Assembly: GCF_032062135.1 (NCBI RefSeq)
Contig: NC_092859.1
Span: 39,717,538-39,781,537 of the forward strand
DNA length: 64,000 bases
Direction: 5' to 3'
DNA from: Pyxicephalus adspersus
Lineage: Eukaryota > Chordata > Amphibia > Anura > Pyxicephalidae
Under the pieces are notes generated by a model. It was not told the DNA's origin. It was given only the letters and a program-made list of their open reading frames with translations, and did not search any database. This document shows, piece after piece, positions 53,495 to 62,700 of this stretch. Each line of letters opens with the position of its first letter. Positions within the stretch are counted from its first letter, which is position 1. A program made the translations under genes and the position numbers.

Positions 53495-56400
53495 CTGAAC
53501 AGAAAGATCACAACATTAAGCTTAAATTATATTTTCCACCAGTAATTATACATGGTCCTTTTTACAAAGGTTAAGGACAAATAAAACTGTATGCAACAGT
53601 TGTACAACAATAGCAGAACTATAAAAGGCATTCAGAACATATTGAATCTGAAATCTGGGAACTTTAAATCTGTGTCATATCACCAGCCCTAGCATTCCCA
53701 CATTTGTTTATTCTCTACCATTATTTCTCTAGCACCCCCCTAAAGGTCATACATCTGGACATGCAATTCCTATACTTTATAGCTAGCTTGGTCACTTTAC
53801 AGAGATGCTTTGTTCATTATATATCTGCAATGAGTCAAAGCGTTTTGTGCTACCTTTCACCCTTCTGGTAATTAGTTTATCTCCATCAATCAAGGTCCCA
53901 TCCAATGGTCCTTCTTCAGCACCAATAAAGCCTGCATCTGTCTCATTCAGCATCTCAAGACCCCAAAGTTCTGTAGAAATAGTTTAGACTTAGGATTGTT
54001 ATTGACCATACAATATAGAGGCACTTTCCTTAAAAAAGTACATATGAATTATTAAGGTGGCTGTACACTTTGCTACCCCCCCCCCCCCCTCAATTGATTT
54101 GTCATAAATGTTAGCATTACTAAAAGTTTCAGCCCAGGTTTAAAAAGTTCCAATAGAAGATTTTAGAAATTATGCAAAGATATTGTTGCTTACCTCATGA
54201 CTGAAAGCCTTCTGGGTCGTTTGATCCACAAAAACAAACATGCTCACAATAAAGTGCTTGTAGTAATTTGGGAAATCAATTGTAGTGGGAACAGTTGCCA
54301 ACAGAGTTAGGTACTCACTCTCTTCCTCAGTGTAAGGGCAGCTTAAAAAAAAAAAAAAAAGTTTAGTGGAGGAAACCATTCTAATTGGCCTTCCATTTTC
54401 CTGAGCAAATAGACATTTTAGTCTGATCTTACCCATTAACAATGAGCGACCACTGCATTTGATGGGTGGGGTCTGGGGATGGTGTAGCCCAGCAGTTATT
54501 CAAGACCAAAACCAAGCTTGGGTCTTTTCTTCTTAATAGTACGACCTCCACATAAACTGGTTCTCTGAGGACTTTAGTTATAGGATAGTCTTTATCTTGA
54601 TAATATGATGTGTATGCCGAGTCTGCAAGAAAACCCTTCAGATTTGTAAAGTCATTTGCAGATGTCACTCTCCCCCAACCTACAATGAAGATGCTAGGAC
54701 ATATGCCATTATGTACCTTTTAAAAGGCCTTGGCTTCTAACCATACATATCCCATTTAAAATATTAGCCATTTGGTATTCAGCACAATCCAAGTACCCCC
54801 CCCCCCCCCCCCCCCCATATAGGAAATTTACACCTACCATGAAGATCCATTGGAGTTTCCTTAACAGGGAAGTCAACAAATTTCACTGGACCTTTTGATA
54901 CCACAATCTGCTCCAAAGGTTCCTTGGCAGCTCGCTCTGGGTGGAGAGAAAATAAATATGATATAATGCTAACATTATAGAGTTTTGTACATTAAGGGGT
55001 TGCAAATGACAAGACAGTAACAGGAGGAAAGGACCCTGCAATATATAGAGGTTCACTTACTTCCCCTTGTGTTGCATGATCGTATGCAAGTGTCTTGAGC
55101 AGATGGCATGCACACAGAGGCACTGCAGTGGAAGTAAACCTGTGAAATAATACATATTTACTGACCAAGGCAAGTTTTAGTTGGCAACCCTGAATACAGC
55201 AGAACTTTAAGGTTATCATTACTGCCTGTCATGTTTCAGTACTGCATTATTCGTGTAGAAAATGCATAAATAGAAATCAGCAACCTAACTCTGCACAAGT
55301 GTAGTGTACTAGAAACAAATGTGCAAACCCCCCCCCCCCCCCCCATTTCACAACTTTACTGTCAATTGAAGGGATCACCATCAAAGCTTTAGGTTCTACT
55401 GAAGATTCCTTTCTCCTGTGCATGCAAAAGCTGTAGGGTCACATAGCCTGCACTACTTAAGACAACAGCAGTGTCCATTACACATACATCTTTGTCCTTA
55501 AAGTCACCAGGACTTCATTTTATGGCTTGATCGCTATTGCTAAAGAAAACCTGACCTGCCAAAAGAGGCACACTTCTATAAAAAGGCTTAGGCAAGAACA
55601 TATTGGGGGACCCCCCCCTTGTGTTGCAACTTTAAAGCAGGGATTTGTTCCTTAACCAAGTCTGATCTTAACCAACTTTGGCTGTGTGACTGCCACTAAA
55701 TACTAGAGGAAATTAAAAGTTTCCTGACCATGGAAAAAACTTTGTTTTATTTTGGTTATTGCAAGCCTCCTATTTCTTTTCAATCCCTGCTTCTAAAAGC
55801 CTGGCTGTCATTTAGCTGCAGACCAACACATGTCATTAGCAAACCAGTTGGCTCAGTTTCTAGGGTAGCCTATGGCAAAGCTTAGATGTAGACATCAAAT
55901 TGGGAGTTACCATCAGCTAATTTCATCTCCAGGAACAGGGGTCCTTTGGTGGATACAGGTAGAGGAGGTGGGAGGGTAACTACTTGAACACTCAGAGGGG
56001 CAGCACCTGTTTGGGAAAAGCTGCATCGAACTAGTAGCCTGGAAAAGAAACAAGAGTTAGCACTTTTATCTGGCAAGGTAATCTTTTCTTCTGCTAATGA
56101 AGTTACCTCATCATGCTGTCTCTGGTTATTGAAACACCTTGCCATGTTGTTATTCCCTTTGCAACTTCTACAGTATTTTCATAAACTATCCCATTTGCAG
56201 TGGTCTTAAAAAAAAAAAAAAAAAAAAAAACAAGCAACATGAAATTCGAACCAAAGACACCTACTGCCATTTTATGTGGGCCAGACACCATATCAACATA
56301 AGATTTGGTTTTTAGTCAGCCACCCCATAAACTCACCTGCCTTACACTGCAAGAAAGAGGAAACATGAATGATACAAAAGCTGAAGTTCTTGAAACACTT

Positions 56401-59400
56401 GTTCCAGGGCATGAAGAGTCCAAATTTACAACCCGTGCAGAGTCCAAGATTAGGGGTGGAATAGTCACATCCTTGGAGACAGCAATCACAACCAGGCCAT
56501 TACCTGTGCATTGGGCTGTCACTGTAAAAAACACAAGTCATTTTTTTCCACAGAAAGACACATTTTAAGTTTAATCTCTCTAGACCTGAAGGTATTCTGC
56601 AAATATAGCCACTTCCTAGGACATGGTCATGACAGGATACTGGACTCATCACTAAAAATAATCTGGTACACAGGATAGTTCTATAATCAGATCATACCAC
56701 CCACCATGTACGGTTCTGCTTTAAGTTACCGAAACTTGGGTGGCAAGTGTGCACAGCATACAGATTATGGCACATCCTTTGTGCTGACATCTTCCACAAC
56801 AGACTTCCATTGAGAAGACTATCCTGGTCCATTGATGGATGATCTCGTGCATGCCTACTAGATTGTAAGCTCTTCTGGACAGGGTCCTCTCCTCCTGTAT
56901 CACTGTCTGTATTAGTTGGTCACTTGCAACCCCTATTTAATGTACAGCGCTGTGCAATGTTGGAACCATATAAATCCTGTTTAATATCAATACATTATCC
57001 CAGGTTGGTGGGTGGGCCCCCCCCCCCCCCCCATGATTGCCCTTACAGGGCATCTGACTTGCAGAATGTTGGCATTACATTTACTAACGTCACTATATCT
57101 CACCTTTATTTCCAAAGTAACAGGCAAGAGAATGATCATTACGAGAGAAGCAGCATCCTAGCTGTTCACACACATCCCTGGACACAGAATTATCAGCACA
57201 AGCCAACTGGTCACTTCTTTGGATAGCTGCACAGTCACCGGCACTTGGGGCATCCATAGCTGGAAAAGCTATACAATAAAAAATTAATAGTTTTTGTGAT
57301 GCCATTTAGGAATATGGTACACTATAGAAACTTAATGGGGGCATTCCACCAAGTCATACTTGTTTATTCTGATTATAGCCTTTTACCTGAATACAAATTA
57401 AGGGGAACCAATTTAACAGGCAAGTCTCGTCAGAAGATTTGTGTATACACACTTTTTACAGAGGTGCCACTAGCCAAGGATATATGTTCAGGCACATATG
57501 GACAATAACTATTACAAGAGGCCCTTGCAGAAGATCAGTTCTGACCTGTCTTACTGTACCTAAGACCCATGGTATGCTGCCTTCCTGTTACTGACCTCCC
57601 ACTGCTCTGCTTCCAAAGCCATATGTAACTTCTACCATGCTTCTGTGTCCTCTAACCACGTTGCACATCAGTTCTAGAAACATCTGCTTGCACCCCAACT
57701 TCACTTTAGCCTGTATCTTGACTAACTTCTGCATGTGACTACTTGTCTCAGAATACATACATTGGGGCTTCCTTAATTATATTTGAATGATGTACAACTT
57801 GTGTCATGTGGGCAATAGTTACTGTCCTAGCCATGGTTGATGCATAAAGACTTTTTGGCAATTAATAAAGATTGTCAGCATTGTTCTATACCATGTTGTG
57901 ACTGGTGGTTATGGTTAACATTATTTGAAACAGTTTTAGTCATATTTAGTACCTGTCCAATAGCTATATTTGGAAAAACTAGAATATCTCCCCAGAGGTT
58001 ATAAAAGCATGCATATTTGTGCATTCTAGTAAACATTTTTACCTTGTTTCAAAGGACACTTTATATCCTTTTTGTAATGATCCACTTCACCATTGTTCAT
58101 TCTATCAAGTATAACAGTCATCACATATTCTTCATCCTGAAAATTAGATAAATTGTAAACTGCAATAAGTTTGTCATGGCCTGGACACCACAACTCTGGA
58201 AGCCCTTCATATGAAAGGGTTACACAGGCCTTTGTTCTCCAGTGGGTGGCCATCCTAAATGACTTAGCACCCAGGTATAAAAGCATAAAACATGGTTCCA
58301 GCTGGAGTTTAATCCCTTTACACAGATGTCAATTGAATTCAGATGTAAGCATTACTTTTGCAATGCACTTTCCCAATCTCTTGAGTACAGATGTGCATTT
58401 GAGCAGTATAATGACCTATAAAAATGCCAAGTGTATAACCCACCTCATTTCTTACGTAGCAGCCATCATAAGTAGCAGTGACAAGCAGTGTCTTATCAGT
58501 TCTTTCTTCCATCCACAAGCCACACGCTGTGTCATTCTGAAGAATGTGAGATTTATCCATATTATCTGGAAAAGTGGAATAGAGATCAGAATGGCATAGC
58601 TAATCTACAAAAGTCAACTGCAATTTTTTGCAATATAATTGTCCAGACATTTTACCCCGAGTTGCTCACCTCTACTAGTTCAAGAGGAAGAGTTACAGGT
58701 GCTTTGGTCACCATTTACTAGTGCAGTTTTAACCAAAGAAAAAAAACAAAAGGGACCTGCAAACAATGCAGTGCACACTGCTGATGTCAGAAAGTACCTT
58801 ACAGGGAGTCTAGTATTGATCTTCTGAAAGCACTGGTTGGCTAGCTATTAGGACAACAAACTGGCTAGGGTATCATTTGATTAAATAACCTGAAATAAGG
58901 ATGCAGACCTTAAAGCCCTCATCTTGTTTTGAATCACCTACTCTGGTTTCTAACAAGTTGGAGGGTCAGAATTAAAGCCAAGCAACATACATGTTTTTCA
59001 AAGAAAGTTGTCCCTTAATTCAAGTCCTTGCACTCTCTGCAGGTAATGTCTACAGAGCACCTCCCATGCAGGTGAGATAATGTAGGGGGTCTGAATATAG
59101 ATTATAAATATACTCAATTTATATTATAGTTATAGCTTTGTTTGCAGAGAGCACCACCTGAAACAGTCAGGAAGATGACCCTGAAAGCTTAACATGATGT
59201 CCAGGATGGTAGACAGTTATTTTTGTGCCAAAAAGTGTAGACACACACACAACTCTGAAGCACTTTACAAAGTGCATAGTCATCAACATCTGAGCCACAG
59301 TGCCACTTTATCCACCATTTGTGAACTATTAGGCTTATATGGACAAGGTGCTTAATGACAACTAGATAATGGCTTATACCCTCCTTTACAGGAGTAATAT

Positions 59401-60151
59401 TGTATGGCTATGAAGATTTAAAGTTTTTTTTTAGCTAAGACTGCTTTAACTGCCAAGCAATTCATTTTCTCAGTTGCAGTCTTAATTAGGATCTACTCTT
59501 TTCTCTACTCTAGGATCTACTCTTTTCTCCAATGGTCTATTTGGAGACCCCTAAAAACCATACATGGGGTTGTATACCTATCCAAGGCAAAAACCTCCTA
59601 CCATATAGATGCCAGTCAGTTTTAGGCATATTCTACACAGTTGAAATCCTGCCATAGCATGTGAAAGATATACAACAACCATTTTTATCTATTACAGAAA
59701 TTACATGTAATTGGAACACAGCAGACATTTCTAGTCCTTTAGAAACCACCAAAAGCTAAGGTTAGAACATTTATCACTGTACAAACCCATAGCTAGAGAA
59801 GTCAGTAATGGTATGTTCAAAGCACTATTACTAGTTAACAGTAGGTTGATAGCAACCAATTCAGCATACTGTAAAGCAATTTATACCATTTGTACAAGGA
59901 TTAGGTTTTACTGCAACTACCCAAAGGTCATCATAAATGACAATCATTTAACTTTACAATTACTCACCCAGCACTACAATACCAGAAGCAAAGTCCTCAA
60001 AACCCACAGGAAAGGAAAAGCTCATTTCTCCAGATCCACAGTACACATCAGACAATTCTTCTAAAAAGTTTCCTGCTGCAAATGCCAAACAAGGCAACTG
60101 CCAGATCCAAAGACCCATCAGCATTCCCATGCCTACAGGAAAGAACCCCAT
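53349..60151 (-). CDS. zp4: ZP4/ZP1-type zona pellucida (vitelline envelope) glycoprotein, exon order disrupted
   Basis: Thirteen coding exons are present. In the order required by homology they give 1755 nt, or 584 residues plus TAA: 60151-59968, 58565-58444, 58136-58043, 57268-57104, 56521-56337, 56204-56107, 56038-55911, 54622-54433, 54341-54194, 55139-55061, 54936-54838, 53970-53854, 53494-53349. Domains: signal peptide (about 1-26), ZP-N1 (about 30-133), six-Cys trefoil (146-183), ZP-N (from about 189), ZP-C (about 320-460), furin site RGKR (463-466), external hydrophobic patch, transmembrane helix (about 551-569) and a short basic tail. One trefoil and no long Pro-rich insert favour ZP4 over ZP1. 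Oddity: in the sequence as given, exons 10 and 11 (55139-54838) lie upstream of exons 8 and 9 (54622-54194). Spliced in genomic order, the frame shifts and stops. Assembly error or real damage cannot be told apart here. It would act in the oocyte egg coat. Confidence 0.9.
53854..53970 (-). CDS. zp4: ZP gene exon 12
   Basis: Encodes LWGLEMLNETDAGFIGAEEG and onward. An acidic linker between the furin site and the membrane span, with a possible N-glycosylation site (NET). Phase 1 on both sides, so it joins exon 11 (CAT G), not the exon next to it at 54194. Confidence 0.85.
54076..54089 (+). repeat. poly-C tract 1 (14 nt)
   Basis: Left boundary of the displaced exon 8-9 block. Confidence 0.9.
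54194..54341 (-). CDS. zp4: ZP gene exon 9 (displaced)
   Basis: Encodes CPYTEEESEYLTLLATVP and onward to AFSHE, in the ZP-C domain. The start aligns with human ZP4 CPYIGDNY. It ends in phase 0, matching only the exon at 55139-55061. Confidence 0.9.
54433..54622 (-). CDS. zp4: ZP gene exon 8 (displaced)
   Basis: Encodes DSAYTSYYQDKDYPITKVL, then PVYVEVVLLRRKDP and NNCWATPSPDP. Human ZP4 has PIYVEVSILHRTDP and QQCWATPSTDP. It starts in phase 1, following the G that ends exon 7 at 55911. Confidence 0.93.
54796..54816 (+). repeat. poly-C tract 2 (21 nt)
   Basis: Separates the two exchanged blocks. Confidence 0.9.
54838..54936 (-). CDS. zp4: ZP gene exon 11 (displaced): furin site and hydrophobic patch
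   Basis: Completes the K codon of RGKR with exon 10 and continues RAAKEPLEQIVVSKGPVKF. VVSKGPVKF parallels human ZP4 VSSKGPMIL, the external hydrophobic patch region. It ends with one base (CAT G) that fits exon 12. Confidence 0.85.
55061..55139 (-). CDS. zp4: ZP gene exon 10 (displaced): end of ZP-C
   Basis: Encodes VYFHCSASVCMPSAQDTC, then IRSCNTRG. Human ZP4 has VHLHCSVSVCQPAETPSC. It begins in phase 0, which fits exon 9 (54194) but not exon 7, its upstream neighbour in the sequence. Confidence 0.92.
55328..55344 (+). repeat. poly-C tract 3 (17 nt)
   Basis: Right boundary of the displaced exon 10-11 block. Confidence 0.9.
55911..56038 (-). CDS. zp4: ZP gene exon 7
   Basis: Encodes LLVRCSFSQTGAAPLSVQVV, then TLPPPLPVSTKGPLFLEMKL. 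Human ZP4 has VFTLPPPFPETQPGPLTLEL. This is the ZP-N/ZP-C linker. It ends in phase 1 (GAT G). Confidence 0.92.
56107..56204 (-). CDS. zp4: ZP gene exon 6
   Basis: Encodes TTANGIVYENTVEVAKGI and ends SITRDSMM. Human ZP4 has DRAVYENELVATRDV and SVTRDSIF. The acceptor follows a 26-nt run of mostly T. Confidence 0.92.
56337..56521 (-). CDS. zp4: ZP gene exon 5: start of ZP-N of the ZP module
   Basis: Encodes VTAQCTGNGLVVIAVSKDVT, then PPLILDSARVVN and FMFPLSCSVRQ. Human ZP4 has FSIAVSRNVTSPPLLLDSVRL. It starts in phase 1 and ends in phase 0. Confidence 0.93.
56855..56990 (+). mobile_element. L2-clade LINE 3' tail in a ZP intron
   Basis: 'gattgtaagctcttctggac', 'gtacagcgctgtgcaatg' and 'tataaatcctgtttaat' match the tail of the 40-kb L2. 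Confidence 0.75.
57017..57032 (+). repeat. poly-C tract (16 nt)
   Basis: Fourth long C homopolymer in this gene, in intron 4. Exon order around it is normal. Confidence 0.9.
57104..57268 (-). CDS. zp4: ZP gene exon 4: trefoil (P-type) domain
   Basis: Encodes a complete trefoil: GDCAAIQRSDQLAC, then VCEQLGCCFSRNDHSLAC. All six cysteines are present with the CC pair. A trefoil next to a ZP module marks the ZP1/ZP4 subfamily. Confidence 0.94.
57269..58042. other. ZP gene intron 3
   Basis: 774 bp; no repeat or exon recognised. Confidence 0.5.
58043..58136 (-). CDS. zp4: ZP gene exon 3
   Basis: Encodes DEEYVMTVILDRMNNGEVDH, then KKDIKCPLKQ, the end of the N-terminal ZP-N domain. Ends in phase 1. 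Confidence 0.88.
58444..58565 (-). CDS. zp4: ZP gene exon 2
   Basis: Encodes NMDKSHILQNDTACGLWMEE, then LLVTATYDGCYVRNE. The pattern LQND-x-CG-x-W and ATY-x-x-CYV is the ZP1/ZP4 N-terminal ZP-N signature. NDT is a potential N-glycosylation site. Confidence 0.92.
58566..59967. other. ZP gene intron 1
   Basis: 1.4 kb; no exon or clear repeat is seen. Confidence 0.5.
59968..60151 (-). CDS. zp4: ZP gene exon 1: signal peptide and start of ZP-N1
   Basis: Starts MGFFPVGMGMLMGLWIW, a hydrophobic secretion signal with likely cleavage after about residue 26. It continues VYCGSGEMSFSFPVGFED and ends VVLG in phase 1 at donor GTGAGT. ATG context GCAAGATGG is strong. Confidence 0.9.
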
Positions 60152-60194
60152 CTTGCTTGATGCTCACAATTTCCCAACCAGCACTTGGGCAGTA

Positions 60195-60201
60195 ATTTAT
60201 A
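60195..60201 (-). promoter_or_regulatory. TATA box of the ZP gene
   Basis: TATAAAT on the minus strand begins 50 nt upstream of the ATG. A CCAAT box (minus strand) lies further upstream at 60232-60236. Confidence 0.65.
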
Positions 60202-62472
60202 CCCCAGTTAGGAGGCTGGACCAGCAAGATGATTGGACAGGTCTAAATTAAGTTCCATGCATAGAGGGGGCAATCTGCAAATTAACACATCATTTACCTT
60301 TACCTTATAACAACGTACATACCACAGGACAGTGTTTTCTAATTCTATCCTCTAGTCTCCCCAACAGTGTTGGTAGTAATGCATACAGCTAGTTAATACA
60401 CATTGCAGAAACACTAATAACCTTCTCTGTGTATATGCAATTTTACCTGAAAAACATGCATCACTGGGCACTACTATACCACCTTTTAAAATAGGTGGCA
60501 CTAAGGGTCCACATCTATGTGCTTGAAAATCATTTATTTAAAGAATAAATACATTACTTTCAGATATACCCAGAGTTTGGCTTTGTGCTTCTGGTTCCTG
60601 ATGCTTGCTGAATAGAATTATTTGCAATTTTAGCAATTAGTGCAGTGTTAGACCATATACGTTTGTTGCAATGACTAATTCTATTAATAGTAGAGATTGG
60701 AAGTGAAGAACAGAAGAACTAGAAGCATTGAACAAACCGTACCACTGTCATCTGGTCCAAAATATATAACTGGGTTTTCACTAGTATGTTGCAAAAATGC
60801 AAATGTTAACATGCAGAAATTTTTGTGTTTCTGTGATACATGGAAACCCACATCATGTGTTGGTATAGGGTTGCAATATCTAATGGCACTCAAAATGCAC
60901 TTTACAAGGGCACACCAGTACAACACAGAGAAATGCACTGCTTAGTGTTGTACACTCTGCTTTTAAGAGTGCAACATGCACAAATTGCGTTGGTTGTGCA
61001 TTGGGTAGCTGGCTACTTCAAATGATTGGGCTGCCCTAACACAACACATGCCAGTGTGAACAGCAACAAGCTTCATGTTTAAAGGGCTGGACTCACACTA
61101 TGATTGTGCACTACAGTTGCAGGTTGCTACTGTAGTGCACTGTCACAGTGCATTCAGGGTGTCATTACTTTTTAATAGCAACCCAGTGCACCAAAGTATA
61201 ATGTGTGTTTCCACATATTGTGTTAACACACTTATTTATGTATGTAAACAAGTGCATTACCACAACATACTAGTGGAAACTTATCGTTGGAAAGTACAGC
61301 ATGGAGATTAGTGTAATTACAAAAAAAAAAAAATGTTCTTTCTGCTGCCCTAGTCACATGCAATTCTTAAGAGTTCTCCTTTAAATCCTACTCCAGTTCT
61401 AAGTTTCAGACACATTTTACTATAGCAAAGCTGATACTGGGCTCAATTACCAATTTCAACTACAATAAGGTGTCAGCAATTTCTATAAGCACTTTAAAAA
61501 GGCCATCAGAAGTGAATAAAATATAAAAAATGTGCATATACACATGCAGTTCTATGCACATTGCAATGCAATGCAGTCTGCAGCTCATTCAAATGCAACT
61601 AATCACACAGTGCTGCTGTGCATGCTAATTTTTTTTAAAGCTCATCAGATGGAAACGGTTGTCTGCACATTGTACTGGTGGGGTGCCGTTAACAAAAATA
61701 GCTACCTATAACATCAATGCATGCTTTGCACTATGCAATATGTTATTTAGGTGTTTCCACAATGTACACGGTTTGGTAATGTGTTATGGTAAAATGTAAT
61801 GCACTGTAAGATGCATCATAAGTGTGTATTGCTTGCATTTTTACCTTTGTTTTTGTCCTGAAAACTCATGGAAAATATGGATATATGATTTTAATAACAC
61901 ACTAATTCGAGCTAAAATTGCATTTTAAGTGAGTTTTCCAGGTGCTGATATGACTATAATTGAAACAACAATTTTTTCCAAATTCACCAAAAATACAACA
62001 TCCAAAACTTTGCTGCAAATTTAAAGAAACAAATACCCTGCACTTCAAACAAAATACACTTTAAAAGGCTTCATAAATTATAAGTGTAACTATTTTCATA
62101 TTGGTTAGGCATTGTAGTGCATACAAAACATAAAGGTGTGAAGGGATCCTAAATGCCTTAGGTAAAATAAAAAAAAGGGCATTGATTGCAATGAGGAAGA
62201 GTCAAGTTTGGTTTACTTTTTTGTAACAGTTTTCATAAATCTTTAATGTGTCCACATAACATATAAGGTAAATTACAGAAAAAAAACACAGAGAATTAAC
62301 CAATAACACTGTTTTTTAAACTTCATAAAGAATGAAACGTAGACATTAGTTAGGCGAGGTCAACCGATTTCACTTGATTTTGGCCACCTTTGCAAGCCTC
62401 AATATATAAAGATCACCTGTGTGCATTTTAGTACCAATTTATTCAGGCTGAAGCCCTGCTCTTTGTTCAGAA
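60202..62472. promoter_or_regulatory. divergent promoter region of two ZP genes
   Basis: 2.3 kb between two head-to-head ZP first exons. Each end has a TATA box. Much of the middle (60.85-61.85 kb) is a degenerate repeat rich in 'gtgcattg' and 'cagtgtgaa' words. A CACCTG E-box at 62414-62419 lies 54 bp upstream of the right-hand TATA. The oocyte factor FIGLA binds CANNTG boxes in ZP promoters. Confidence 0.5.
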
Positions 62473-62479
62473 TATAAAT
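62473..62479 (+). promoter_or_regulatory. TATA box of the second ZP gene
   Basis: TATAAAT begins 49 nt upstream of the ATG, almost the same spacing as in the left-hand gene. Confidence 0.65.
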
Positions 62480-62521
62480 ATCTGGCCAGACCTGCTTGTT
62501 AGTATAGCAGTGGTTTGCAAG

Positions 62522-62700
62522 ATGTCTTGGTTCAGTTTAGGAGTACTGCTGCTTTGGAGTTATAGTTTATCATGGATGCAGTGTGATGCAAAAGGACAAT
62601 GGGATAGTTCTTCTCAGCTTCACTGTGCCCTGAGCAGGATGGAGTTATCATTTCCTATGTCTATTGAAGGTGTTGCTTATTCCTTGACTGTGCTGGGTAA
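62522..62700 (+). CDS. second ZP-type gene, exon 1 (partial gene)
   Basis: Starts MSWFSLGVLLLWSYSLSW, a signal peptide, followed by LHCALSRMELSFPMSIEGVA and LTVLG. It ends in phase 1 at donor GTAAGC. Length, signal peptide, Cys-x(4)-E-[ML]-S-F-P pattern and closing V-L-G before the splice site match exon 1 of the left-hand ZP gene. The ATG is chosen over an upstream in-frame GTG because of the conserved GCAAGATG context. The trefoil and ZP module would lie beyond the window, so ZP1, ZP4 or another subtype cannot be decided. Confidence 0.75.

Noticed and set aside
53170..53574. 134-codon plus-strand open frame
   Set aside because: It is antisense to the last ZP exon and has no recognisable features.
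54817..55327. Exon duplication as the explanation for the ZP exon order
   Set aside because: Each displaced exon occurs only once; a duplication would leave extra copies.
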